The position numbers and the translations under genes are program-made. A stretch of DNA of 64,000 bases from Monosporascus cannonballus (Eukaryota > Ascomycota > Sordariomycetes > Xylariales): NCBI GenBank assembly GCA_004154925.1, contig QJNS01000153.1, positions 1 to 64,000 on the forward strand, written 5' to 3'. A model generated the notes under the pieces. It ran no database searches. It was given only the letters and a program-made list of their open reading frames with translations, and was not told the DNA's origin. Positions within the stretch are counted from its first letter, which is position 1. Each line of letters begins with the position of its first letter. Positions 13,401 through 24,873 of this stretch are shown here, piece by piece.

Positions 13401-16400
13401 CTATTCTCCACTCTATCCACACCTCCCAGCTATATTACGTCAAATCACGCCCAAATGCCTTATATATACGGTCGAATATAAACACAGATTGCCCATAATG
13501 CCGGCCAATCACCTACTGACTCCAGAGCTTCTGCACTGTTCTTGTCGGTCCGCTACGCCAACTCCACGAGCGTCATGGCAAAGACACGGCCCTGACCGTA
13601 TTGTGATGGAATGGGCATATATACGCCTATTGCCTGCTCGCGCTCCGTTGTCACAATTTCGAACAACCGTTCCGCTGGGAACACTGCGCCTCTGCCGCTC
13701 TAGTGCTATGCGGTTCGGGCAGACCTGGGATATTAAGCCTTTCTTCGGAAATCTGCATGCAATCGTCAATGCCGTGAGTCTGGCACCTAGGGCAGAGAAA
13801 CTATCGTCGTAAGCTGCGAGCTAAACGAGCCTCCTTGGCTGCTTCTGTATTAGCAACCCCGGTGCGCGCATAAAAGAAGCGGACCAAGCCGTCACGGTTT
13901 AGCGGTAACTCTTCATGGTGTGCAGGCCTGCGAGTGCTGTCCTCTGCAATATGAGGCTATTGAGGACGATCTGGCTTCTACTATTGGACCGCAAATCTGG
14001 CCATGTGTGAGTAACTCCGCTATAGCCCATCAGTCCGCTTCGACTTAAGGTTTGTTGGAACCGGGATAGTTTCGGAGTTTTCCTGGCCATCGGACGTGAT
14101 ACATCGTGCATGATGAGAGTTGCTGCCAGATTTCTGATAACCCTACTGATAGGCCCTGGAAGGACAGTAGTTAAGCAATTAGAGACCAGATAAGCCCAAA
14201 TACATCGCCGCGGCTCCTGGGGGGATCCGTACAGCGCATAGTGTCCTTAGAAGGCACGACGGTGCAACCATACGACGTCAACATGCTTCGTATCGAATTA
14301 GATCGTGGTTTTCTGTGCAGGTCGAACAATGTTTAGAAACTTCGGGACGATGCGGGCGAGGCCAGTGAGTGGCAGATCGTGTTGTACATCACTACACATT
14401 ACTGCCATAGGCAGATGGGCAACATGTGCACACACAAGAGAGGGGCGCCGGCATAATTAGAGATTAGCATATTCGCATAGGCAGAGAAAAGGGAACGGCC
14501 TCGGCGGTACTCCACTCCAACCTCTTTCCAGAGAATCAACCAGTGATAACGAGGAAAAGAAGACAACTTGGACGTTTGCAACCCTAGAGTACCCCGTGGC
14601 GTGGCGTCTTAATTTTGACACTGCATAAAGGAGACGGTGTAGTAGGTAGATTAGGATTTAAAAGATGTCATTGGGATCGTTGAACCAGGATTAGCACACG
14701 ACGCCTCTTTTTTGTGCACTATGAATTCTAAGCGGATAGGAATTGGCATTTCCCAATTAGACTTACGGGTGGAGAAATGACATAATCATCGCGGGGTGGG
14801 GTCCCTTCATAGCCATCTTGGCAATGAATCCTGAGGAAACAACCACGAGGGAGCATTTCCAAAGAACTGTCGGGCTACCGGTCTTGGTCGGCAGTTCTTG
14901 CAATGTCGCCGCCGATCATGATGATGATCACCGACATAGAGTGCCAGCCTGAGAGATGGAGGCGCGGGAGTTCTGGATAGATTGGCATGGACAAGCAAGT
15001 CTAAAACACGACCTACCTGGAATAGGGTCTTGAAGCCTTCCAAATTCGGAGTAGGTAACGCTATCCTGGGGTGCTCATCCATACCTTAAGGATTCTCTCT
15101 TTATATACCCAATCAGCTGCCAGTTAGATCATTCAGCGGTTGGCGTTGGCGTTGGCGTTGGCGTTGTAGAGCCGTAGTCGATCTGTGTCGAATGCGACCG
15201 CGACGAGTTGACATTAGGAATTCGGTAGGAATTTCGGTGCAACCCATTTCCGAGAGCATGATCGTAGGCTATTCATCTGACGTCCAAAAAGAGCAGAGAG
15301 CTTCTATAACGCTCCATCCCTTCGGCTGGTTTTTGCTACATTGGGCGACATGCTCTTCTCGCTCTTGGGCAAGGTTATATGACACCACTGGACGCCCGCT
15401 GAGTCGAAGAGGGTGGGAGGAGGGGAGCGCGGGAGGGCCTCACAACTCGCTTGACAGGGCCCTGTGAGCCTGTGAAGTGGGAGGTGGATCCCCGTTGTGG
15501 GAGGGATCCCCCGGTTAGGTTTCCTGAACGGCGGCATCTATAAAATGACGATATCAATCGACTACCCAGTTAGCGGCCAACATACGCCGATAAGAGCCAG
15601 TACTAATGTCCGACTCGGAGGACTACGACGTCAAACACATGATTCTGTTTCAAGACTCGGTGGGTGCAACATAGAAATGAAACGACTCGCTCTCCCCAGT
15701 ATTGTGAGCACATGATCAGCTGATGCGCTGTCACGCGAGCCTGCTTAGAAGTAATGTGCCAACCTACTTTCATATAAAAAAGGTCTGGTGAATTGATTCG
15801 AGTGAGGGAGGAAATTGAGGCGGCTGAGGGTCAAACTAGTGACACAGACTTGTGATAACACAGGTTCCTCTATGGCATGTAGTGTGTAGTGGTACTTAGT
15901 GGCCGTAGTCTGTCTTGGAAACGGGGCGTAAATTGTAATTATGATTTGCGAATAAGCCCGTATTGAACACATCGAAGGTTCCGTCATGCTCAAATGAAAC
16001 TTGAGTAGATGCTATCTCCTTTGGAAGTTGGACTCAAAGCACAGAGGCAGCATCTCTTTGTGTGCAGGTGGGGGGGCCTGAAGGTATGGAAATGATGGAG
16101 TGGCCTCAGGACCCCGAAAGTCGATGCTGACAAGGGTTGCTGCACCTTTGTATGTTATCGCGCATCTAGCAAAGCTAGACATGGGTACCCGGTCGAAATT
16201 TCTGGATATCTATCTCGCTTCGACGCCCAGCTTTCATGCACGCGGCAAAATACGGGTTATGTCAGCAGTGGCCTTCATGTTTGAAAGAGGGTTAGAATAT
16301 GGATGGAAAGAGAAAATACGTAGAAGGGACCACGGAATATTACCTAGAATGACAGCGATCGACTGGGCCAGTTACATAATCTCTTAAAAACGGGGATTAC

Positions 16401-18156
16401 TAGCACTGATTAACCAAAACCGATCAGCTCTTTTTCATGTTACAAGAAGCCGCCAGCCATACCACTGCAAGTGCTAATGCAGCATGCCATTATTGGCTAC
16501 ATGCTTGATCATATGGAACCTATTGGCTGCTCAAGCCAAGGGCAACCTTTGAGTGCCAATCCCTCTGACCCTCTTCTGCCCGTTCGTGATAATCTCATAC
16601 GTCCCTATCTAAAGCCACCACGAAATCATAAACTATTGTGCAAATTGAAACCGAGAGACGCCCGAGGAACAAAGAGTTGCAGAATGGTCATTGAATATGG
16701 CGCTGACTATCGAATCCTCCTGCCTAATAATGGATATAATGAAGTGTGTTGGTTGTATGTTCACGAGCTCATTCGAGGGTTGAGATTGATTAACCTTGGG
16801 CCGCTGCTTGGGCAAGTACCGACCTTGGGTACCTATCTCTCGTACCCGCTGACAGAGAGGTGCTCCGTACTGGTACGACAGAGGAGAGAAGCCCGCCGTA
16901 ACTCATGCCACCATTTGTTTTAGCTCAGAAATCCCTGTGGGCCATATTTTACCCACAGACGCTACCACTAGAAAATCCCACCCCCCGGCGGTTCTCCATC
17001 CAATCCACCCCATTCCGCCTAAAGCATCGCCCACCTATCGTGTAGCCGTCGTGCAGTGTGTTATTTTTTATTTTATTATACTCGCTCTGCTCCCCAATCA
17101 TCGTCGCCTTGCAGCCTTCCTCCCGTCCTTTCCCTCCATCTTGGTTCAACCCTAGGACTGCCTGGATCGGTCGGTCTACACGAAACACCACTCACAAGTG
17201 TAGTCTTCCGAGTCGAGAGCTGGTGGTAGCGCCTATTATCACTATTGTTTCTTTCTTTTCTGCCTGGTCTCTGAGAGCCACCCCCCTTCACGCACCTGCG
17301 ATTGGGGACAGCTTTCTAAGCCGGTGCTTCGTGAGCTTCAGATTAGGTTCGAGAGGTCGGACGAAGAAATAGTCATCTCTACGGGCCTTGGCTCAACTTG
17401 GTCGAAGTGGTACGTTCATTCTATTGATTCATAATTTAAGGTGAGTTCGCTGCACATTCCCATCCCATCCCGTCCCACCTTGCTCGGAAAAAGAAGATGA
17501 TACACTGGTCTTGTTTGTTACTTTGTATTCTGCTGCCTCGTGACACGGCCTTGCTTCGACCGAAAATCATCGCCTTGCTATTTTGCCCGGCTTACCCCCC
17601 GTCCCATCACGCCTTTGCATTGCCCGTGATTTTGTTGGCGGGCTTTATCCTTGTCTGCCTGTAACTGAATGTGCGATTTGTTATCGACAATGCTTTATCT
17701 ATGACACTGGTCATATATACGTAAATCCAAACTTGCTAGATTTGGGCTGCGTCCATTCACTGAGTACAAAGTCACGGCACACTGCCGTATGTTATTCGTG
17801 TGCCCATATTTCAGGAATATTCTACAGGCCTTCCCTTTATTCTCTTCTACATCTCCTGTTTTACGTCGAATAATTTGCATTTCTAGCCTATACACTTTCT
17901 GGAGTGACCGCGCTTGACGGAGATCTTCGAGTAGACGGCACTGACAGTTCGAATTTCCTAGAACGGATCCTGAACTCACGAGTTTGCCCATTCAACCGAA
18001 GACGACGTTAAGAAGACGGGCCAGCATAGCATCCTCCGCCGCTACATCGCTCGAACCCTATCTAGTAGACTTCGTAGTGCTGCTAGGTATATCTCATTGG
18101 AATACACGGCAAAGTGCACCCTCTGGCACCTGCCCATGTATCGCTGAAACATAGCG
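7433..18156. other. 10.7 kb gene-poor stretch
   Basis: Open frames here reach at most about 190 codons (13237-13812 +) and match no family I know; several overlap equally open frames on the other strand. The only structure I can support is a hexamer repeat at 15140. The last 1.2 kb before 18157 becomes pyrimidine-rich, as expected for the promoter and leader of the downstream gene. No rRNA, tRNA, transposase or reverse-transcriptase motifs were seen. Confidence 0.55.
15140..15166. repeat. TTGGCG hexamer tandem repeat, 4.5 copies
   Basis: Four perfect TTGGCG units plus TTG, standing alone in the gene-poor stretch. No coding frame uses it in a recognisable way. Confidence 0.95.
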
Positions 18157-20752
18157 ATGGATTCGGAAGACGGCGAGTTGTTCGTTAAGGTAGGGCATCC
18201 CCATATCCTGCCTACGAAGGTCTTGGCCCTAATCTAACATATCTCCAAAGCAACTCGCTACATTTGTGCGGACACACGAAAAGGCTCTGGCCAACGCTTT
18301 ACAACCTCGTAAGAACGGTCCAAGACATGGCGCGAGTCAGAGTGTCTCGGCCATCGCACCCCCTAAGTCATCGGCCGCCTTACCCGAGCGTCCTTCAACC
18401 TCCTCGAGTTCGAGCTCCTTCGGCTCAGCCTTCTCATTAGGTGCCTTGAGTTTCATGTCTCAGAATGTCAAATCGGCCAAGCTGTCACTCACGCCGCACC
18501 ATTTATTCTATCTCTTGTCTCGGTTTGAAGAGTTGGGCATCGAGGTTGGGCCCATGAAAATCCGGCTGGAAAATTTGCATGACACCTCAACCGCAACGAA
18601 TTACGTCTCCTTTCTGAGCTCTTCCCAGCGTACTAAAAGTCGTAGTTCCGATGTAGGCTCCATACGGTCTGTCTCGAGCGTGCGAAGTGTCATGACTGGG
18701 ATGTCGGCACTGTGGGCGAGCTTAGGCATCGGTTCGAGTATCACTGCTGCTAGGACTGAGAAGCAGAAGGCTGCTCTTCAAGCCGATATGAAGTATCTCT
18801 ACTCGGCCTTTACCAAGATACCATGCCTCCGGTTGGCGCCGGACTGGCGCGCGAAGCTGATTCGCGGCTACGAAGAGTTCCCTTTCGACTCGGCTGTTCC
18901 TCTCTATGTCTTCAAGAATCTCCAATCCTTGGAGGTATCCGAGATCGACTATAGGCAGTTCTTCGGCTGGGATCGTTTAGCGGAGCAGCTTCGCTCTCTG
19001 ACGCTGAGGCGTGCGAGCATCGAGGACCCTGCGGAAATCCTTATCGATATTGTCTTGGATGACATGGACAGGAGGCGGCGGCGCTCTTCCAAGACGCAGC
19101 AGCCTCCCACGGGTGGTTATGCGCATGCGTCAGGCCCCCGACGAAGTCCGACAGCCCGCCAAGGAGAGTTGAACAGGACCTCTTCCGTATCTGGGTCCCC
19201 CGACCCGCGACGCGGTTCGGTTAGCGATTTCCAGATTGGCTCGATGAGCACGGAGTCCATCGAAAGCACGTCACTCCGAAACACTCGCCGGGCGTCCGTA
19301 GCCAGAATAGAGACCATTGAGGCGAAGTCACTTCCCAGCTCAGCACGCCCCAGGAGTCATTCCCCCGCCCGCCCTGGCACCTCCCGTCATCACGCGACGA
19401 ACAACAGAAGCTCTTATAAGGTCAGGCGATCTGGTTCTGGCAGTTCACAATCGAGCTTATCGGACTCTTGGCACAACTCGCGAAATGGTGCTTCGAACCT
19501 AGTTGCTGTAGATGTCCTACCTGCGTCCAAGTGGCGGTTCCTAAGACATTTGAGCTTGGCCGACAACTCCCTGACTGTTATTAGTGCAGACAGCCTCGCT
19601 CCGCTGGCGAACACCTTGCATTCCTTGGACCTATCAATGAACCTATTTACACAGATTCCTGACAGCTTGTCGACGCTGACTGCGCTCCGCGCCCTCAACC
19701 TCTCTCACTGCATGATCGACTCCCTTAACTCTCTAGTTAGAAATCCGCTACCCGCCATTAGCGCTCTGAATCTACGGGCTAATCGTCTCCAATCCATCGC
19801 TGGAATCGAGAAGCTCTATCCCCTTGAGAGGCTCGACCTCAGAGACAACCGTCTGACGGACCCAATGGAGTTGGCTCGCCTAACTGGGATTCCCGACATA
19901 CGCGAGATATGGGTGGAAGGCAATCCGTTTACTCGGACTCACCGCGACTACCGTATAACGATCTTCAACCTCTTCCGCCAGACTCCGGGGTATACCGAGG
20001 ACATCGTCATTGACGCGTCCGGCCCGACATACACCGAAAGGAAGTATCTCATAGAACGCGTGGCGATACCCGACGCTGTTCCCGTTGTGAAACCACCGGC
20101 GCCCGAGATTCCTGCTGTCGACGTGAGTAAACCAATCGTCGTCGCTGCTCCCAGGGAGCCTGCCGTTTTGCGTAAAGAGCGACCCGTCCGGCCATCCCCC
20201 AAAGCCGTAGCGAGTGAGGTGAACACGAGTTCCACGAGGCGTCGGCGGGCGCCTAAACGTAGGATTGTTGACCTATCCACGAACGAATCTGCTGCAGGAG
20301 AGAAGCCCATTGTCGAAGCGGTAACAGTGCGTGATGCTACTCCAGCAACATCGAACTTTGATAACAACAACTACCGCATTTCTCAGTCTCCAACAACAGA
20401 GCAACCGCCGTCAAATAACTCGCTAGAAAGGACATTAGATGGCCCCAGCGAGACTTCCGATGTGCCACGTACCAACAATAGTATTGTCTCGTCCCTTTCG
20501 ACAATACCAAGTGACGATGCTTCGACCCCCCGGAAAGAGGCCAGAAATTGGAATGTCGATGGCGAAGCCTACCGTCACAAAATCGAGGCTCTTCGCGATA
20601 AAGTCGGTAATGGCTACCTCAGCGTTGTCAACGAGGAAAGCTGGGGTTCATCGCGTCCGCCGACATTTGCGCCAGTCGATTTTAGCCTCCACCCAAGTCA
20701 AGTAATTGCACGGACGCCCAGTGCACAGACAGTCCACAGCGGCGGCACATGA
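18157..20752 (+). CDS. leucine-rich-repeat protein, STK11IP/LIP1-like
   Basis: Two exons, 18157-18189 and 18251-20752, give 844 aa. The 61-nt intron (GTAGGG...CCAAAG) follows the 11-codon first exon and joins in phase 0 to QLATFVRTHEKALANALQ. Starting at the long open frame alone would miss this N-terminus. The N-terminal part resembles the LIP1-type domain found before the repeats in LKB1-interacting protein. Residues about 130-430 are basic, Ser-rich and probably disordered. Residues about 436-571 hold five to six leucine-rich repeats (LHSLDLSMN, LRALNLSHC, ISALNLRAN, LERLDLRDN), capped by IREIWVEGNPF and a YRITIFNLFRQTPGY segment typical of the end of such arrays. The C-terminal third is low-complexity and basic. 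Family knowledge: human STK11IP binds LKB1 and acts at the lysosome; the role of fungal relatives is not established, so function here is inference. No kinase or enzymatic domain is visible. Confidence 0.82.
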
Positions 20753-21280
20753 GGCCAAGCAAAGTTACGGAGCTACGCTTGAATAGCGCAGCTTTCGTAC
20801 TTTCCTTTCAGGTTGGCGGTTGATTTGGCGGCATGACAATGCCCCTTCTCGCCACCGAAGGTTTTAGATATACCCATTATACCATGTTGCATTATATTCT
20901 CTACCTTGTGATTCACCTGGCATGAAGCATAGCGTCTAGGCGTTTCGGGAAAGTAGTCTCCAGCGTTTCTGTTTGGTATGATTTTTGGGTGGCATCATCG
21001 GCCGCGACATGATACTCTCCCCTTCGGCCGTGGGGACGTCCGCAGTGTGGCTACGAAATCCGGCTTTTCAACTACCTAGATGGCGGTGGTCGGACGGTCC
21101 AGTTGTACAGGTTCCGACGGGTTCCATTGAAATTGAGACACGGTAGAACACAAGACTGAGCGCCAGGGTTTGAGGGAAGCCAGAGTCGGCTGCGAACAAG
21201 GGCTATTTCGTATTGGTTTTCTTTCGTCGGCCACGTTGTTGACCGTATTCCTAGCATTTAAATGGCGTCGGGAATGCATC

Positions 21281-21302
21281 GCTTGCTTGCTTGCTTGCTT
21301 GC
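21281..21302. repeat. GCTT tetranucleotide repeat, 5.5 copies
   Basis: Five perfect GCTT units plus GC, downstream of the LRR gene. Confidence 0.95.
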
Positions 21303-22126
21303 GAGACAGTTGCGTAGACTCGCATTAGAGTGACGGATGAAAGGGAAGGTCGTCCCCCGCCAGCGGAGTGGGCGGTCTAATGAAAATTTGCATTTCTGCA
21401 TTGCAGCTGTTTTGAGACTCGATAGGATACATGGCGCGTCGTGATGAGTGAAAAGTGACATGAATGCGCTTGCAGGTTTTTCACATGACCATGACGTGCC
21501 TACTCTCGTGTGTATTAGCAAATAGCGAATGCTGAGTAGGACCCCAAGTTCCGCCTTTGTTGGTATAGGGACGGGGCTCCACGCTGCCAGTAACGTGGAT
21601 ATACCTGGTGTAGACGTCGGTCTTGGTTCCGTTGTCCAATCAAATATGCATAAATACGGGAGTCGTGTCGACAGTTACACCTGAGCTACGAACCCGCCAT
21701 CTATACCGGGTCCCGGACGGTGGCGGCGCTACCATAGTTCTACGCATCAGGACGCTCCGGGGCATGCCCCGGGGATGCGGGACACGAACCAGAGTGCGCC
21801 GGGTTGTTCGGATGCTGGCGGCGCTCGAAATGGGGCAGACTAGCGGGCGCGACCTAGGTATGGCGGCGACGCGGACCCCTCGCGCGCGGCGTCTACGTCT
21901 GCGTCTAGCGCGAAGTGTGCTCGGGAGGAGTTGCTATCCGGGCCCGGCCGCCGATTTACGCCCGGGGCCGTACGCCCATCGACGACTGGGGGACCCACAC
22001 GTGCCGGGAGGACGGGACCGGAGGGACAACAGGACCTCCGGCCTCGGCCCCGGCTCCGACAACGGAGAAAGGACGCGGGTGGGAGGAGGATGACGACGTC
22101 GCTGAAGAGGGTGGTGGCGCCTGTCT

Positions 22127-22148
22127 GATGGATGGATGGATGGATGGA
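22127..22148. repeat. GATG tetranucleotide repeat, 5.5 copies
   Basis: Five GATG units plus GA, at the end of the GC-rich island. Confidence 0.95.
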
Positions 22149-23029
22149 TAGGCAGACGCTGCTGTCGGCGGGATAGCGCCAGGCATATATGGAATGGTCT
22201 CGTTGTCTCGGCGAAGGGACGATCACGGATGGTATTTGGATATCATTATGTTGCGAGCGTAACGATCGGGCGCTACGCATATAAAGGGGGGAAGGTACGG
22301 GGAGGCGAAGTACAAGCGTCCTACGGAGCCAGGCAAGCCGGGCCAGGCCGAACCAGAGAATGACACGCCCGTGAAGAGGTAAGAAAGCAGCTACACGCCG
22401 CGTTCCGGGAATCGGGGCCGCCTCCCATCGGTGCCATCCATGAGGTCAGTGGATGATGATGGCACACGTCCCACATTAGTTCGGGGTCCTCCCGTTTGTG
22501 ATCTCCTGAGTGCCGTTCGGAATCGCGTAATGTCTGGGTGCTTAGAGTAATATTTTTTTTTCTTTTTTTTTGGTGGGGGGAAAGGGGGGCTGGGAGTAGA
22601 GTGAAGAATCCCCAAAGCTTTTGTGTAGAGCTCAATTTAGACGTCTTGGCGGGATTAAGGGGCTGATTATGAAGCGCCAGTATGGCATTTGTTTATTTTA
22701 TTGCCCTACGTCTCTGGCCCGGTTCTTGTTCATATTAGGCTCTTGCTGGAGTAGTCGGCGGATCTCATGGATTACGAGCCAACAGCTGATTTCGATATTG
22801 TACAAATAGCTCTTCGCATCCTTCACACCCGGCTCCCTCGGGTATTATTGATAAGCGGATCTGAAGAGGAGTGAATCGCCGTGTCTAAGCCGCTTCTAAG
22901 GTCTGTGCTAACCTAGCCCTCGGCCCCCTTCTATATAGCAACGTAATGGCACGTGGGCCCCGAGGGGACCGCTTACCTCCAGGGAAGTGCGTCGGTTGTA
23001 TCGTACAGTCCACCATCGGTTTGCTCCCC

Positions 23030-24112
23030 TTATCTAGACTGAGACGCCAATCTGACCGCGCCGGGATCTTCCTCGATCTTCACGATCCTATCCAGCGCGC
23101 GGCCGTCCTCGAGCGCGTAGCCTCCGGTGATGTCCAGCTTGTACTTGGCGCCGTCGACCTCGATGGGCATGAAGCCCTCGCCCGTCAGCCCCCGGCGTAT
23201 GCCGGCGAAAATGGTCCCCGCGGCCCGGGCGCCGTCCCGGAACGGCGCCGTCATGAGGTGGTCCCTCTCGTACTGCTGGGCCTCTTTCCTGCGCCGCTCC
23301 TCCTCGCGCCTCATGGCGATCCTCTCGTACGGCGAGGGCTCCGCCTTCGGCGGCGTGTACAGCCGCGTCTTCATCACCACCTGCTGCGGCTCCACCTGCA
23401 TGCGCTTCAGCGGCACGAAGGGGAACGGCGACGTGCGTCGCGCCTTGACCTCAAGCAGGACGGGCCGCGCGGCGGATGCGGCCTTCGCGGCGGCTCCCGC
23501 GCCAGCCTTGGCGGACTGCGCGGTGGCGGCGGCGGCGGCGGCAGCAGCGGGCAGCAGCGTGATGGACCGCACGATAGAGGCGGGCATCATGGCGAACCGC
23601 GTGCCGAGGGCGGCCATCATGAAGCCGACGGCGCCGAAGACGTAGCTGACCCAGAAGCTCGTGCCCTCTGGGACGTTGTAGACGTTGAACCAGATGTTGA
23701 CGCCCCCGGCCATAACGCCGAACAGGCCGGCCGCGTAGCTCGACATCAGGAAGGCCCTCCGGGGCGCGGCCTCGTATAATATCGTGGGGGTGGACTTGCT
23801 CGCGAGGCTCTGGGCGTAGCCTGTCTGGGGCGCCTGTAGATTCCGGGCTAGAGCGGCGCTCGCTGAAGGCTGGGCGGGTTTAGGTTGCGAAGACCTGGGC
23901 GTGACTGCGGCTGTCGCTTTGGCCTTTCCACTGGGTTTGGCGCGCAAGCCGCGGCTCGTTATGAGACTTCTCCTCGTCCATTGCAATGGGGCTCTACTGG
24001 TGGTATGACTTGGTCGCTGGATCGAGGTCTCTAGGGAGGTGCGTACGAGGACTACGACGGGGTTGGTGAAACCCCGACATCTCGGTACCGGGACCGTTAT
24101 GGCGTGAGACAT
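23030..24112 (-). CDS. mitochondrial inner-membrane protein, TMEM223/Mrx15-like
   Basis: A single exon of 360 aa. The open frame extends upstream of 24112 only through a GTG codon, so the first in-frame ATG (24112) is taken as the start. The first 60 residues are rich in Arg, Ser and Thr with almost no acidic residues, as expected for a mitochondrial presequence. ILYEAAPRRAF precedes a first membrane segment at about 120-142. A second follows at about 152-176 (FWVSYVFGAVGFMMAALGTR). Then come an Ala-rich spacer, a PVLLEVKARRTSPF...VPLKRM segment and a C-terminal GFMPIEVDGAKYKLD motif. This order of two helices, a VPLK-type strand and a late KVxGxxF-like strand matches TMEM223 and yeast Mrx15. 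Family knowledge: TMEM223 is involved in cytochrome oxidase biogenesis and Mrx15 binds mitochondrial ribosomes at the inner membrane. GC content is high, like its PDX1 neighbour, with which it is divergent. Confidence 0.72.
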   Translation of the reverse strand: MSHAITVPVPRCRGFTNPVVVLVRTSLETSIQRPSHTTSRAPLQWTRRSLITSRGLRAKPSGKAKATAAVTPRSSQPKPAQPSASAALARNLQAPQTGYAQSLASKSTPTILYEAAPRRAFLMSSYAAGLFGVMAGGVNIWFNVYNVPEGTSFWVSYVFGAVGFMMAALGTRFAMMPASIVRSITLLPAAAAAAAATAQSAKAGAGAAAKAASAARPVLLEVKARRTSPFPFVPLKRMQVEPQQVVMKTRLYTPPKAEPSPYERIAMRREEERRRKEAQQYERDHLMTAPFRDGARAAGTIFAGIRRGLTGEGFMPIEVDGAKYKLDITGGYALEDGRALDRIVKIEEDPGAVRLASQSR

Positions 24113-24873
24113 CTGGATCCTGATTGCATCAATTCGTATCACTTTGCCTCTATGAGTCTTCCGGTAACCTAAGTCCTACATATAAACAAATATAAAGTGC
24201 TAACTTAGTTTATCGTGAACGGCCGAGCTCGTTCGGAGGCAGCTCCTGTGGGGCTCGGTACCTTGGTTGGCAAAATTTCCAAAAAGGTCAATTCAAAGCG
24301 TTGCAAATTCCAATGGTGGGGCAGCTCTACCCGGGAAATGGGGGGGGGGGGGCCGATGGCAGAACCTCGNNNNNNNNNNCGCCCCCGGGGCGGCCCCCCC
24401 CGAGGGGAGAACCTCGGGACTGGTAGTCGGTAGATACTTGTGACTTGTGACTTGTACCTTGTACCTGCCTGAGCTTCCCGATCTTTATCGGTTGGGACCG
24501 GAGCCGGAGGGGTCTTTCCCCCCAACAACCAGCTCAATGGAAATTGAATTGATAACGCCGCTGGTGGTTCCCAATCCCCAGCCAAAATACTCCTAGAATA
24601 CCTTATCTGCGTAACAGAAGAAGGAAAAAAGAAAAAGAAAAAGAAAAAAAAAGAAAGAAAGAATCAAGAAAAATAGTCATGTTCTGAAAGATTAGTTAAG
24701 TGTTACTAGTACAGTAGAAGTTTTGACACAATCTCGTCACCCCACGGTTGATTTGGATTGGCCCTCCACAACCCGATCAAAAGGCTCAATTAAGCTTTTT
24801 AAAGATCTTCCGTCCTTCCTCCTCCTCGTCCTCCATTATCAACCAGCCAGGGCAAGCCAAGCCCCAACCAACG
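24113..24873. promoter_or_regulatory. shared divergent upstream region of the TMEM223-like gene and PDX1
   Basis: 761 bases separate the two divergent starts, so both promoters must lie here. The region is low-complexity: a 13-base G-run at 24340-24352, an assembly gap at 24370-24379, GC-only sequence just after the gap, and an A/G tract at about 24625-24670. CT-rich sequence immediately before the PDX1 ATG is typical of fungal leaders. I can define no specific regulator site. Confidence 0.5.
24370..24379. other. assembly gap (10 N)
   Basis: Ten undetermined bases. The nine-base word AGAACCTCG occurs directly before the gap and again at 24408-24416, and poly-G and poly-C tracts flank it. Gap size and content are therefore unreliable. 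Confidence 0.99.

Larger units (their letters stand above)
20753..23029. other. gene-free stretch with simple repeats and a GC-rich island
   Basis: This lies between the 3' end of the LRR gene and the 3' end of the minus-strand mitochondrial gene. It contains two tetranucleotide repeats and a T-run with flanking G-runs at 22553-22593. An island at about 21690-22110 is clearly more GC-rich than its surroundings and is open in several frames on both strands. No frame in it shows a family signature, so I call no gene. Confidence 0.55.

Noticed and set aside
13237..13812. 191-codon plus-strand frame in the gene-poor region
   Set aside because: No family signature or signal peptide, it begins at a doubtful start, and a competing minus-strand frame covers part of it.
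24748..24873. Longer PDX1 N-terminus starting at 24748
   Set aside because: It adds 42 residues of CT-rich leader translation; the ATG at 24874 begins a proper mitochondrial presequence.
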